The position numbers and the translations under genes were made by a program. From positions 1-42,550 of the forward strand of contig JAISRQ010000078.1 of the NCBI GenBank assembly GCA_031273545.1: 42,550 bases of DNA, written 5' to 3'. Positions 17,486-25,373 of the stretch are shown here, one piece after another. Position 1 is the stretch's first letter. Every line of letters starts with the position of its first letter. This stretch comes from Holosporales bacterium. Its GTDB lineage: Bacteria; Pseudomonadota; Alphaproteobacteria; BNTO01. The notes below the pieces were generated by a model. That model was not told the DNA's origin and did no database searches. It saw only the letters and a list, made by a program, of their open reading frames with translations.

Positions 17486-18505
17486 TTACCCCTTCCTCAA
17501 CATGCCAAACTCCACAAGCTTATCAACAATCTGAACAGCATTAAGCGCCGCCCCCTTACGAATATTGTCGCTCACAACCCACATCTGATACCACCTCTGG
17601 CGATACGGATCCTTGCGCAAGCGGCTAACATACACGTCGTCATCCCCCTCAATGTCCAGCGGAGTCACGTACGAGTTCCTCTTGAGAGTAACCCCAGGAA
17701 AGTCATTTAACGCCACTTCTAGCTCCACCAACGGAACATCGTGGGTCAGCTCTAACGTAACTGCCTCACTGTGCCCACGGACCACAGGAACGCGAACACA
17801 CGTCGCAAAAACATCAACACTATGCTGCAGTATCTTTTGCGTCTCCATAACCATCTTCCATTCTTCTTTTGTTTCTCCTGTTGGCAAAAAAACATCTATC
17901 TGAGGAATAACATTGTAAGCAATTGGGCAAGGAAAACGTTCAACAGTTTGATCCCCTGCGATTTGCTTTCGCAGTTCTAACTCAGCCAACCTTCCTGCTC
18001 CTGAAACAGATTGATACGTAGATACAATGACTGTGCGTAACCTGGAAACGCGATCAATCGGCTGCAACGCCATAAGCATTTGTATTGTAGAGCAATTGGG
18101 GTTCGCAATTATGTTCCGCTTGGCTTGCTTTATGGTGGACGCATTTATTTCCGGTATAACCAAAGGAACATCCGGGTCCATGCGAAAAAATGACGTATTA
18201 TCAACAACCCAACACCCAAGAGCAGCAGCTTTCGGCGCAAAAACAGACGACACCTTTGCCCCAGGTGAAAATAAGCCAACCTGACATTGAGAAAAATCGA
18301 ATGAATCCAAGTCATGAAGGGTTAATTGCGCATCGCCATATTGCAGAGTTTTTCCGATGGAACGTTCTGATGCTATAACGAAAATATTGCCATAGGGAAC
18401 ATTTCTTTCATGCAATATCTTTAAAAATTCTTGACCAACATTTCCTGTTGCGCCAACGATGGCAAACTTAATTTCTGAAAAAGGTAACATACTGGGTAAC
18501 TCCAT
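17486..18505 (-). CDS. asd: Aspartate-semialdehyde dehydrogenase
   Basis: 339 residues, family length. It reduces aspartyl phosphate to aspartate semialdehyde with NADPH, the branch leading to diaminopimelate for peptidoglycan and to lysine, threonine and methionine. The sequence shows the nucleotide-binding GATGNVGQEF at the start, the catalytic Cys138 in NPNCSTIQML, the VSTYQSVSGAG block, VPVVRGHSEAVTLEL with the active-site His, and the C-terminal DNIRKGAALNAVQIVD. Either MELPS or MLPFS could be the start. Keeping this gene fits the retained peptidoglycan genes (mrdA, murD, ftsW, glmM) in the window. Candidate oriC lies immediately upstream of its start. Confidence 0.96.
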   Translation of the reverse strand: MELPSMLPFSEIKFAIVGATGNVGQEFLKILHERNVPYGNIFVIASERSIGKTLQYGDAQLTLHDLDSFDFSQCQVGLFSPGAKVSSVFAPKAAALGCWVVDNTSFFRMDPDVPLVIPEINASTIKQAKRNIIANPNCSTIQMLMALQPIDRVSRLRTVIVSTYQSVSGAGRLAELELRKQIAGDQTVERFPCPIAYNVIPQIDVFLPTGETKEEWKMVMETQKILQHSVDVFATCVRVPVVRGHSEAVTLELTHDVPLVELEVALNDFPGVTLKRNSYVTPLDIEGDDDVYVSRLRKDPYRQRWYQMWVVSDNIRKGAALNAVQIVDKLVEFGMLRKG

Positions 18506-18844
18506 AAAATAATATAATTTATATATATAATATTTTGTTGTTGTTGTTGTACCCTGTTGATAACGTTGGTAAGTTTTTTATAAACAGGGTTATCCACATT
18601 TTAGGGTTAGCCTGTTTCTTTGTTTTTGATTAGTTATCCACAGACTGTTTGTAAACTTTTGATCTGTGGAGTGTTTCTTGTTAAAGCTGTGAAAAGTACG
18701 AAGTTGTTCACAGTTTTGATTTTTTCGATATTTTCAACAAAGTTTTGTATGAGTTATCATGCATGTTATCCACAGAGTTATTCACACGTATGTTTTGTTG
18801 AAAATATTGCGTACCTAAACCACTTCGTATTTGACTAGCTATTC
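18506..18844. other. Candidate chromosomal replication origin (oriC)
   Basis: Within 340 noncoding bases there are three perfect TTATCCACA boxes (18590-18598, 18634-18642, 18766-18774), TTATTCACA (18778-18786), a reversed TTATCAACA (18555-18563) and a one-mismatch TTGTTCACA (18704-18712). An AT-only stretch at about 18508-18530 could serve as the unwinding element. recF lies about 2 kb away. DnaA binds such boxes to start replication. dnaA and dnaN are not in the window, which is common in alphaproteobacteria. Confidence 0.65.
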
Positions 18845-20305
18845 TTACGGTGCAGCAGGCTGAGTATCTGCGACAGGCTGAGTATCTGTAATGGCGGGCT
18901 GAGTCTCGGCTATAACCTGAGTGTCCGTGGTTGCTGGCTGAGTCTCTGCAACCACTTGATTTTCTGTAAGTGCAGGCTGAGTTTCCGCAATTGCAGGTTG
19001 AGTCTCTGTGGTTTCGGGCTTAGTATTCGCAGTGGCGAGCTGGATCTCTGTTGCAGGTTGGGTTTCTGTCGTCACGGAGGTCTCCGTAGTTGCAGGTTGA
19101 GTATCCGTGGTTGCAGGTGAGGTATCCGTGGCTGCAGGTTGAGTCTCCGTAGTTGCAGGTGGAGTATCCGTAGTTGCAGGTGGAGTATCCGTCGTCACGG
19201 AGGTCTCCGTAGTTGCAGGTTGAGTCTCCGTAGTTGCAGATTTAGCTTTCGCGATAGCACGTTTTGCTTCTACTATTTCCTTTCGAATCTTCGCGTTCCT
19301 GAGTATGTCGCTTACGTGGCTAGGGTTATATAGTATGGGGTACGCCTGGCAATTCAAATCAGGCACAACCGTCCACTCTGATTCAGGAGTAGCGATGTCG
19401 GCTATGTACATTAATTGGTCATCAATAAATATTATTTTTTTTGGTAATGCTAGTAATCCATCTTTTATTGCATTTATTACTGCTCGTCCTTTAGATGTTA
19501 TGGTAACACCTTCAACGGGAAGGCGTTTTTCAGGTTTTTGTCTTGTTTCGTCAAAGAAGACCTTTTTTCCGTTCTGCATTGTGTAGGAACGAGATACGTA
19601 TATGATATCGTGTTCTATGTCCATCATGGCATGTTTTCCATCTTGACAATCTATGTAGCGCAACCTATCCCCTTGGTATTCATTGTCCGATGCAAAGCCT
19701 AATTCCTTTAGTTGTGTTGCTCTAGCACGACAGGATCCGCTATCTCCGCCGGTTACCATAATGATCTTGCATCCAGATTTTCTCCATTTGTTTAGTGCTT
19801 CTTTTGCTAATGGTGATTCATATCGATCTTGGGGCCTAGGAGTTTTAGATATGTCTTTTTTTACAAGTACTCCGTCAACGTCAAACGCAATCAATGTTTC
19901 TTGAGGTGAGTTATCTATAGCTTTGTCGATTTCTTCAATGAGTTTTTCCCACGAATAAACAGTATGAAAAATATTATCTCTATTTTCTTCCGTTAGTTCC
20001 ATGCCCTTAGAAACGCCGTGTGATTCACAAATGTCGACGATCTCTGATTGTTCTACGTCGTTGTATTTCATTGTTCTATTTGATCTCGGAGCAAATATGT
20101 TCAAAAGAACATTGTTCCAGTAGAGATATGGTGAAGTATCTTTAGTTGCAGCTACTGGAGCGGACGGAGTTGTTGTTGTGGATGTTGCAGGACTGCTTGT
20201 TGTAGGAGTCTCGTTTGTTGTAGGGTTACTGCCAGTTGCGAATGAGACTTGGCAAAGTAACCCAAGAAAAATGCTAGTATTATTGAATTTTGTTTTATTT
20301 GTCAT
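18845..20305 (-). CDS. Exported HAD-superfamily phosphatase-like protein (DUF2608-like) with a repeat tail
   Basis: 486 residues. The N-terminus (SIFLGLLCQVSFATG) is a likely signal peptide, followed by a Thr/Pro linker. The catalytic core has HAD motif I (D142-V-D144 in AFDVDGVLV), motif II (T185 in IIMVTGGDSG), a possible motif III Lys273 (TSKGRA) and motif IV (IIFIDDQ, D295/D296), so a metal-dependent phosphatase is likely. The DUF2608-like family occurs in intracellular bacteria such as Legionella. From residue 357 to the end the protein is about 18 imperfect 7-residue repeats of the TTETQPA type, encoded by a 21-bp minisatellite. This tail is disordered and Thr-rich, and may be a spacer or a host-contact region. 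Downstream of recF on the same strand. Confidence 0.75.
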   Translation of the reverse strand: MTNKTKFNNTSIFLGLLCQVSFATGSNPTTNETPTTSSPATSTTTTPSAPVAATKDTSPYLYWNNVLLNIFAPRSNRTMKYNDVEQSEIVDICESHGVSKGMELTEENRDNIFHTVYSWEKLIEEIDKAIDNSPQETLIAFDVDGVLVKKDISKTPRPQDRYESPLAKEALNKWRKSGCKIIMVTGGDSGSCRARATQLKELGFASDNEYQGDRLRYIDCQDGKHAMMDIEHDIIYVSRSYTMQNGKKVFFDETRQKPEKRLPVEGVTITSKGRAVINAIKDGLLALPKKIIFIDDQLMYIADIATPESEWTVVPDLNCQAYPILYNPSHVSDILRNAKIRKEIVEAKRAIAKAKSATTETQPATTETSVTTDTPPATTDTPPATTETQPAATDTSPATTDTQPATTETSVTTETQPATEIQLATANTKPETTETQPAIAETQPALTENQVVAETQPATTDTQVIAETQPAITDTQPVADTQPAAP

Positions 20306-20389
20306 GATGTGTGCTCTTTATCTATAGGAATGCTAATCGCTTTATTTGTGAATTGTAAAAAATGTTAAATGTGTTTGCATTATTTATTA

Positions 20390-20794
20390 CTATAGCCTTC
20401 TGATTTTGTCTAGCCACTGTTTTCTTAATGAAATGCAGTTTGCTCTGTGCGAAATTTCATATACTGTGACGCGTGCCACTACGTTTGATATGGCTTCGTT
20501 TGATGTTCTCGCGTACAGAACTAGCGGTCCGCGATATAGTATAAGATTTTTAACATTGCTGTCGTTATGCATTTTATATAAGCCAAGGAGCTCGTTTTTA
20601 TTTTTTACGCGCAGCTCATTCAGAACTTCGATAGGCGCGAAGTTTTCTATAATAATCTGGGTGTCGCTTAGTGCGCTTTGAATCTTCGCAGGGCAACAAC
20701 GCAATGCGTTGGTTGCATATTCTTTAATCTGCTTAAGACACGGTACATCAAAAACTACGTTCGTCATGTTCATCCCACAAAGATTGGAATCCAT
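20390..20794 (-). CDS. Zincin-like metallopeptidase-family protein with a lost metal motif
   Basis: 134 residues. The order IIIENFAPIEVLNEL, ELLGLYKMH, LILYRGPLVLYA and VARVTVYEISH follows the small 'possible zinc metallopeptidase' family (PF06262 type), in which the last block is VxHEIxHHFG. Here the first metal-binding His of HExxH is Tyr112 (Y-E-I-S-H116) and the following HFG is RAN, so the protein is probably catalytically dead or repurposed. The start may be Met1, Met8 or Met10; GTGGG before Met8 favours a slightly shorter protein. It lies just downstream of recF, probably in the same transcription unit. Confidence 0.6.
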   Translation of the reverse strand: MDSNLCGMNMTNVVFDVPCLKQIKEYATNALRCCPAKIQSALSDTQIIIENFAPIEVLNELRVKNKNELLGLYKMHNDSNVKNLILYRGPLVLYARTSNEAISNVVARVTVYEISHRANCISLRKQWLDKIRRL

Positions 20795-20858
20795 AAACTA
20801 AGTATACGAACAAATGTATTAACAAAACGTGTGCGCGAACGCGTTTTTTCCATAAAAA

Positions 20859-22106
20859 TCATCGCTTTTGTGTAATTTCGGCTCTGTTTATTTCGAAAAA
20901 TTGGGCGCTTTTCATAGGGTTGAAGGGGTCTATATCCGTTCCCGAAAAAAAAGTTTGTACGTGAGCTGTATTCGCACTTCCCTTGTTTAATTGTTCGACT
21001 TGTTCAAATAAAACCATACGATGCGCGTGGTCAAGGCGAGCAATCACGTCATCTAGCAACAACATAAGGAATCCGTCGAGCGTTTGGATCTTTTGGTGAA
21101 CAAACGACAAAATTGTCGATATTAGTAAAATTTTTTGTTCTCCTGTGGAGCATTCCTTTGCGCAGCGATTTTTTGTCTTATGTGTGACGTCAAAGTCACT
21201 TCGATGGCACCCGAAGGTTGTCATGCCTGTGAGGCGGTCTGTTTCTCTGTTTTTGTGTAATATATCTCTGAATACTGTTTCGATAGTATTGATATTACCA
21301 TTTAAATTGGTGATAAGTCCATTATCTATTTTGTTTAATTCGTCTTCAACTCTTCCTATTATTTTGCACAAGAATTGAGGAAATAGTGGTACGTGATCTT
21401 TTTGTCCGTCCATCAACCGTTGCGTCAGCTTTGTTCTTGATTTTGCTATTTTTATATTTTGTTGTGCCATGATTTTTTCTAAAGAGTCTAGCCACATTAG
21501 ATCTGGGTTTTGTGATTTTTTTAGTAAAGTTAATCGTTGGTGTGTTGCTTTTTCGTATATCGACAGCGCTTCCATGTGCGTAGGGTCATATGACTCGATT
21601 AGGCGGTCGACGAAGCGTCTGCGTTCACTTGAGGCATTGGTAAAAATGTGATCCATATCAGGAGTAATGTGAATTATGCTTGCGTAGTCATGAAATTTGG
21701 CGGCACTTTTTACTGGGGCTCCTTGAATTTTACAGATGCGGCGAGCCCCTTGGTAACCTGTGGCGAGGATGGTTTCGTCGTTGAGGGTGGCGGTGATCGC
21801 CCATGGTGACACGGCGGCGGATGGAGATGATGCTGTGGATGGTGATGCGGGTAGTGGCGCCTCTAGGTGCTTTGGTGACTCTTCTGGTTTCGATTCGCAT
21901 TCATCGTGAGCCTCGGTATATGCAAGCTCTTGTAATTTCGCCCCTCGGAACCCTGTCCCTACTGCAAAAAGCGAAAAAGCTTCCATCAAGTTTGTTTTTC
22001 CTGACCCATTTTTTCCGTACAGCACAACCGGATATGAATCAAACGATACTTCCGCATGTTTGTAATTACGAAAATTGTGAACCACTATTTGTTTAAAAAA
22101 ATTCAT
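20859..22106 (-). CDS. recF: DNA replication/repair ATPase RecF
   Basis: 415 residues, about 40 longer than typical. It helps RecOR load RecA at single-strand gaps and belongs to the SMC-like ABC ATPases. The N-terminal HNFRNYKHAEVSF is typical, followed by Walker A (G31KNGSGKT38), FLVDRLIES-type text (RRFVDRLIESYDP), the signature CSTGEQKILLIS, and Walker B FLMLLLDDVIARLD. Residues 64-101 are an extra Pro/Ser/Glu-rich segment (EESPKHLEAPLPASPSTASS) just before the strand that normally follows Walker A. It looks like a surface loop insertion. The gene lies 2 kb from the candidate oriC, where recF is often found. Confidence 0.95.
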   Translation of the reverse strand: MNFFKQIVVHNFRNYKHAEVSFDSYPVVLYGKNGSGKTNLMEAFSLFAVGTGFRGAKLQELAYTEAHDECESKPEESPKHLEAPLPASPSTASSPSAAVSPWAITATLNDETILATGYQGARRICKIQGAPVKSAAKFHDYASIIHITPDMDHIFTNASSERRRFVDRLIESYDPTHMEALSIYEKATHQRLTLLKKSQNPDLMWLDSLEKIMAQQNIKIAKSRTKLTQRLMDGQKDHVPLFPQFLCKIIGRVEDELNKIDNGLITNLNGNINTIETVFRDILHKNRETDRLTGMTTFGCHRSDFDVTHKTKNRCAKECSTGEQKILLISTILSFVHQKIQTLDGFLMLLLDDVIARLDHAHRMVLFEQVEQLNKGSANTAHVQTFFSGTDIDPFNPMKSAQFFEINRAEITQKR

Positions 22107-22152
22107 ACACTACTGAAAATTCGATACTCCTCTAAACTCCGGAATGCGATCA

Positions 22153-23109
22153 TCAAGCTACTTCGATTTCTCTTTCCACTTCAACATCTCTTTTGTTTAA
22201 GTCAATCGCTTGTTCTATTAAATTAACCAACTCCATATCAACTTCCAAATTCATAGGAAACACATGAATTTGATGTTTCATTTTTTTTGACAAAAACGGC
22301 GCATCTTTGTCGCTTGTAACAAGAATCCCGCCACTTGAGGACGCCATCTTTAGTATAACTTGAAGTTGCTTTTCTTGGCGTTGTAAATGAAGAAGTGGAA
22401 TGAACCCTTTTATATTGTATTTATGTTTTAAGAGCGAGTGGTAAAACGCCCCAGAATCATGCAAGCCCGTAAACCCAAATATATTTACATCCTGCGTGAT
22501 ATTTTGATGAGGAATACTCCATTTTGCAGAGTAGACAGCGCGGTACACTTGTTTCAATTCTTGGATATTTTCCGGCACAAGTGAAACGATAGCGTCCGAC
22601 TTTGCTAACATGTTTGATGCATATGCATTTGTACCGATATTTCGCTCAACCAACGCAACAGAAAAGCTAAAAAGGTGATCATCGCGTTCGGATCGTTCAT
22701 TTAACAGAAGAATGGTAGCCCCTGCATGTGCGGCTGCGAGTGCGGCATTCCGTGGCGAGCTACACACCCAAGTGGGGATCTTTTGGCTCAAAATAAATGC
22801 TTCCTCATTAATCCCGTTTGGGGAAGTCGGTGCAGTTAGTAACCGTGCTTGACGAGCGTGCGCTCCTTTGGACCACACATGCGGCTTATGCCCGCGCAAT
22901 GTCAGCTGCTCGGCCAACGTGAGGATGATGCCCATTTTCTCGGCCACCATAGTCGATTTATCTACGCTATCAATTACTATTATCGGAATCGGGATAGAAA
23001 TCCTGGATTTTTGGCGTGTGCTTTCTTTTAGGTGCCTAGACACAAAAATCACACAGCGCTTTCGACATTGCCGAATAAAAAACGCTATTTTTCCTTTGAT
23101 CTGCAACAT
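22153..23109 (-). CDS. Tetraacyldisaccharide 4'-kinase (LpxK)-like protein, active-site motifs missing
   Basis: 318 residues from ATG 23109, LpxK length. The overall order matches LpxK, which phosphorylates the lipid A precursor at the inner membrane: IPIIVID then a helix LAEQLTLRGHKPHVWSKG, then EEAFILSQKIP, AALAAAHAGATILLLNE, LAKSDAIVSLV, IFGFTG and GILVTSDKDAPFL. The P-loop GGTGKTP is replaced by SVDKSTM at about 48-54, and the catalytic DDGFQ block is replaced by NERSERDD at about 137-144. As read, it should not bind ATP normally. It may be a decaying lipid A gene or a repurposed paralogue. The start overlaps an upstream small ORF as TGATG, suggesting coupled translation. Confidence 0.6.
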   Translation of the reverse strand: MLQIKGKIAFFIRQCRKRCVIFVSRHLKESTRQKSRISIPIPIIVIDSVDKSTMVAEKMGIILTLAEQLTLRGHKPHVWSKGAHARQARLLTAPTSPNGINEEAFILSQKIPTWVCSSPRNAALAAAHAGATILLLNERSERDDHLFSFSVALVERNIGTNAYASNMLAKSDAIVSLVPENIQELKQVYRAVYSAKWSIPHQNITQDVNIFGFTGLHDSGAFYHSLLKHKYNIKGFIPLLHLQRQEKQLQVILKMASSSGGILVTSDKDAPFLSKKMKHQIHVFPMNLEVDMELVNLIEQAIDLNKRDVEVEREIEVA

Positions 23110-23261
23110 CACGCTCGTACTTCACCAATGCCTGGTTTTAAAGGGTATCGTAGCCGGCTGTAAATATCAATATCGTTAAGAAGATATTCTGATTTTTGTA
23201 ATCTTTTTGCGCGTCTGATGTGTTTCTTAAAAAAAAGTTTGCAAAAATCTAAAAAAAACAT
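23109..23261 (-). CDS. Possible small basic protein coupled to the LpxK-like gene
   Basis: A frame of about 50 residues from ATG 23261 (GGA four bases upstream), or 61 from 23294. It ends in TGATG, sharing bases with the LpxK-like start, an arrangement seen in real operons. The protein begins MFFLDFCKLFFKKHIRRAKR and ends RYPLKPGIGEVRA; it is basic with a short amphipathic start. I recognise no family. It could be a truncated remnant of a larger gene. Confidence 0.35.
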   Translation of the reverse strand: MFFLDFCKLFFKKHIRRAKRLQKSEYLLNDIDIYSRLRYPLKPGIGEVRA

Positions 23262-23593
23262 TGCGTCCATCGGTAAAAAGGTTGTATATTGCATTCTAGG
23301 TTGGTTGAGAGACCAACGCTAAAGTTCTTCCCCCTAAAAGAACTGCCTCCTTCGCTTTGCGGGGGAGGTCTTGTCGTACCCGTGTTTTGTCTCTGTGCTG
23401 GGTCGTTCGGTTGTTCTGCACCGCCTTCAAATTTATTGCGAAATCTGTTGAGTATTTGTGTGGTTGTGTGTTATAAATAAGCATTCGCAGCGCATCTGGT
23501 TCTTGTTCGAAGAACATAATATTGGAGCGTTTTGGGTGCTTTTGTAGAGAACTACATAAGGCGGTTGTGTTGTTGTTTTCTGAGGCGGGCAGT
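23262..23593. other. Spacer between the divergent lpxK-like unit and carD
   Basis: About 330 bases. It contains small inverted segments (GGTTGGTTGAGAGACCAACG, and GCCTCC/GGGAGG around 23346-23368) but no RNA family that I can recognise. Both promoters should lie here. Confidence 0.4.
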
Positions 23594-24091
23594 ATGATTT
23601 CAAAAGAGTCCATCACGATCGGTGATTTTGTCGTATATCCAGCGCACGGTGTTGGCAAGTTAATTGACATAGAAGAGCATGATATATGCGGAACAAACGT
23701 AGAATTATTTGTGATTGAATTTACTAAAGACCATATGGTTTTGAAGTTGCCGCTACAAAAGGCGTGTAGTTCAGGGCTTCGTCCTATTTGCGGAAAAGAA
23801 GAGATGGATTTGGCGCTGGAGTCGTTAGGGACGAAGTCTCGAAAGAAGAAGGCGATGTGGAACCGTAGGGCTCAGGAGTACGAAAGCAAGATTAATTCCG
23901 GAAAAATAAGTTCGCTGGCTGATGTGATACGCGAGCTGCATACTCCTCAGGATGCAGGCGACCAGTCTTATAGCGAGCGTCAGATTTACCAAATAGCGTT
24001 GGACCGCTTTGTTCGCGAGCTTTGCATTGTTGAAGAAGTCGATGAAGGGACTGCATCAAAGAAAGTTCAGGAAATGCTTGGCGTTGCGTAA
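23594..24091 (+). CDS. carD: CarD-family transcriptional regulator
   Basis: The frame opens at 23522, but I choose ATG 23594, which gives MISKESITIGDFVVYPAHGV, the family N-terminus, with GAGG ten bases upstream; 165 residues. The first 60 residues form the RNA-polymerase-interacting domain (VVYPAHGVGKLIDIEE, FVIEF, MVLKLPLQKA), which contacts the beta subunit. The helical C-terminal part (MWNRRAQEYESKINSGKISS, LADVIRELHTP, SERQIYQIALDRFVRELCIV) contacts promoter DNA. CarD proteins stabilise open promoter complexes and are widespread in alphaproteobacteria. The gene stands alone and is divergent from the lpxK-like unit. Confidence 0.93.
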   Translation: MISKESITIGDFVVYPAHGVGKLIDIEEHDICGTNVELFVIEFTKDHMVLKLPLQKACSSGLRPICGKEEMDLALESLGTKSRKKKAMWNRRAQEYESKINSGKISSLADVIRELHTPQDAGDQSYSERQIYQIALDRFVRELCIVEEVDEGTASKKVQEMLGVA

Positions 24092-24126
24092 TGACGCAGG
24101 GTGAGGCGGGTGGAGCGCTAAAAAGC

Positions 24127-24165
24127 AAGGGGGGTCTGTGCTGCGCGATGCACTTCCTTTTTTTT
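24127..24165 (+). terminator. Possible intrinsic terminator after carD
   Basis: AAGG...GTGC pairs with GCAC..CCTT around TGCGCGAT and is followed by a run of eight T (24158-24165), about 40 bases after the carD stop. The stem is interrupted. Confidence 0.4.
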
Positions 24166-24314
24166 ATACTGGGCGCTTCGTTAAGATCAATAAAGGAATG
24201 TAAAGGCAAAGGGGGCGTACCTGTTGCCTGGTATAAACAATAATTATAAAAATCAAGGTTTCACTGAAATAGCATTCACTTGTTTGTCAAAAATTCAGGA
24301 TTTGACCGCGTTTG

Positions 24315-24414
24315 GGTATATGGGCCACTCCCCAAATGATTACGGTTTTTTTAGGCGGTCAAACGCTTACAATTATTCATTTTCTGGCCCGCAATCTTTG
24401 GAGGCCCCGGTATA
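24315..24414 (-). repeat. Element B copy, intergenic
   Basis: On the plus strand it reads CCACTCCCCAAATGATTACG ... CGCAATCTTTGGAGGCCCCG. It is nearly identical in inverted orientation to the copy at 15886. It lies in the gap of about 420 bases between carD and the next gene, where I see nothing else except the terminator. Confidence 0.85.
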
Positions 24415-24509
24415 GGCCACAAAAGTAAAATAAAAAAACAAAAAAATGACAAATCACAATACGTCGTGTATCATCCCCCCGAGGGGTGGTTCTTTTGTCG
24501 AGTGTAAAA

Positions 24510-25367
24510 ATGAAGAGGATTTCATCCATTCTACACACAATGTTCTTGTTGCTTTTATATGCATTTTGTTCTATTTTGTGTTTTGTTTTTGAAGATGTAA
24601 CGCATATTGATGCACATAGTAGCGATTTTTTCCCAGTAATTTTTGGAGTACTCTCCTCTAATTATTGGATAAATTGCGCCACCATGTTAGTCGCTTCCAT
24701 ATCTTTCATCCTTTATGATCTGTTCAGCTACAACAAGGCGGATCGACCTGAAGTGAATGAAAAATTTGGTGCATTTGTCCCGTTATGTTTATTTATTATT
24801 ATCTCATTTGTTAATATTATTGCGACCGTAACTGAAGGGTTGTTTTACTTAAGATTTAAGTTTTTGGTTATTACTTGCATTAATTTATTTGCAATTGCGG
24901 CATATCTTGTGTGGTGTAAGTTCGAACAAAGTGATTTTCGCTTTAAGAAAACTAGGGTATACAACATTGTTACGTATTCTTCTATTGCCTTTTTATTCTT
25001 AAGTGGAGTTTCTCTTTCGCACATATTTTTGCCATTGGATAGGATACAAGCAATTTTGCGCGCTCATGAATGTCAAAAAGCTATAAACGAGCTGTCTGAA
25101 GAATTACGATACGAGGGGGGGAAGAAGAGGACCGTTGCCCCTGAAAATATAGACGATTATGCGAAAAAAAATGGTTGTCTCGATTTATTAAAATCAGGGT
25201 ACATCGTTTACAAAAAAATAGATGATACGACCTTTTCATTAACCGCTAATATTAGGTTTGATGCGCGCGAACCGGAGAGGATGCGCGGTGTTGTTCCCAA
25301 ACTTAGGTGCATTATGAAGACTATGCCTTTTACTACGACAATCAGTCTAAAGGAAAAAGGGGATTAA
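24510..25367 (+). CDS. Unknown integral membrane protein
   Basis: 285 residues from ATG 24510 (a GTG 24 bases upstream is in frame but adds nothing). There are about five hydrophobic segments: TMFLLLLYAFCSILCFVF, NCATMLVASISFILYDL, VPLCLFIIISFVNIIATV, FKFLVITCINLFAIAAYLVW and YSSIAFLFLSGVSLSHIFL. These are followed by a soluble C-terminal part of about 95 residues (VAPENIDDYAKKNGCLDLLK). No family is recognised. The codon use and AT content look like the local accessory genes. Element A copy 3 follows its stop within a few bases and may supply the terminator. Confidence 0.65.
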   Translation: MKRISSILHTMFLLLLYAFCSILCFVFEDVTHIDAHSSDFFPVIFGVLSSNYWINCATMLVASISFILYDLFSYNKADRPEVNEKFGAFVPLCLFIIISFVNIIATVTEGLFYLRFKFLVITCINLFAIAAYLVWCKFEQSDFRFKKTRVYNIVTYSSIAFLFLSGVSLSHIFLPLDRIQAILRAHECQKAINELSEELRYEGGKKRTVAPENIDDYAKKNGCLDLLKSGYIVYKKIDDTTFSLTANIRFDAREPERMRGVVPKLRCIMKTMPFTTTISLKEKGD

Positions 25368-25373
25368 TATGTC

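Noticed and set aside
23289..23400. Possible structured RNA upstream of carD
   Set aside because: Small inverted segments are present, but they do not match 6S, SRP, RNase P or tmRNA patterns that I know.
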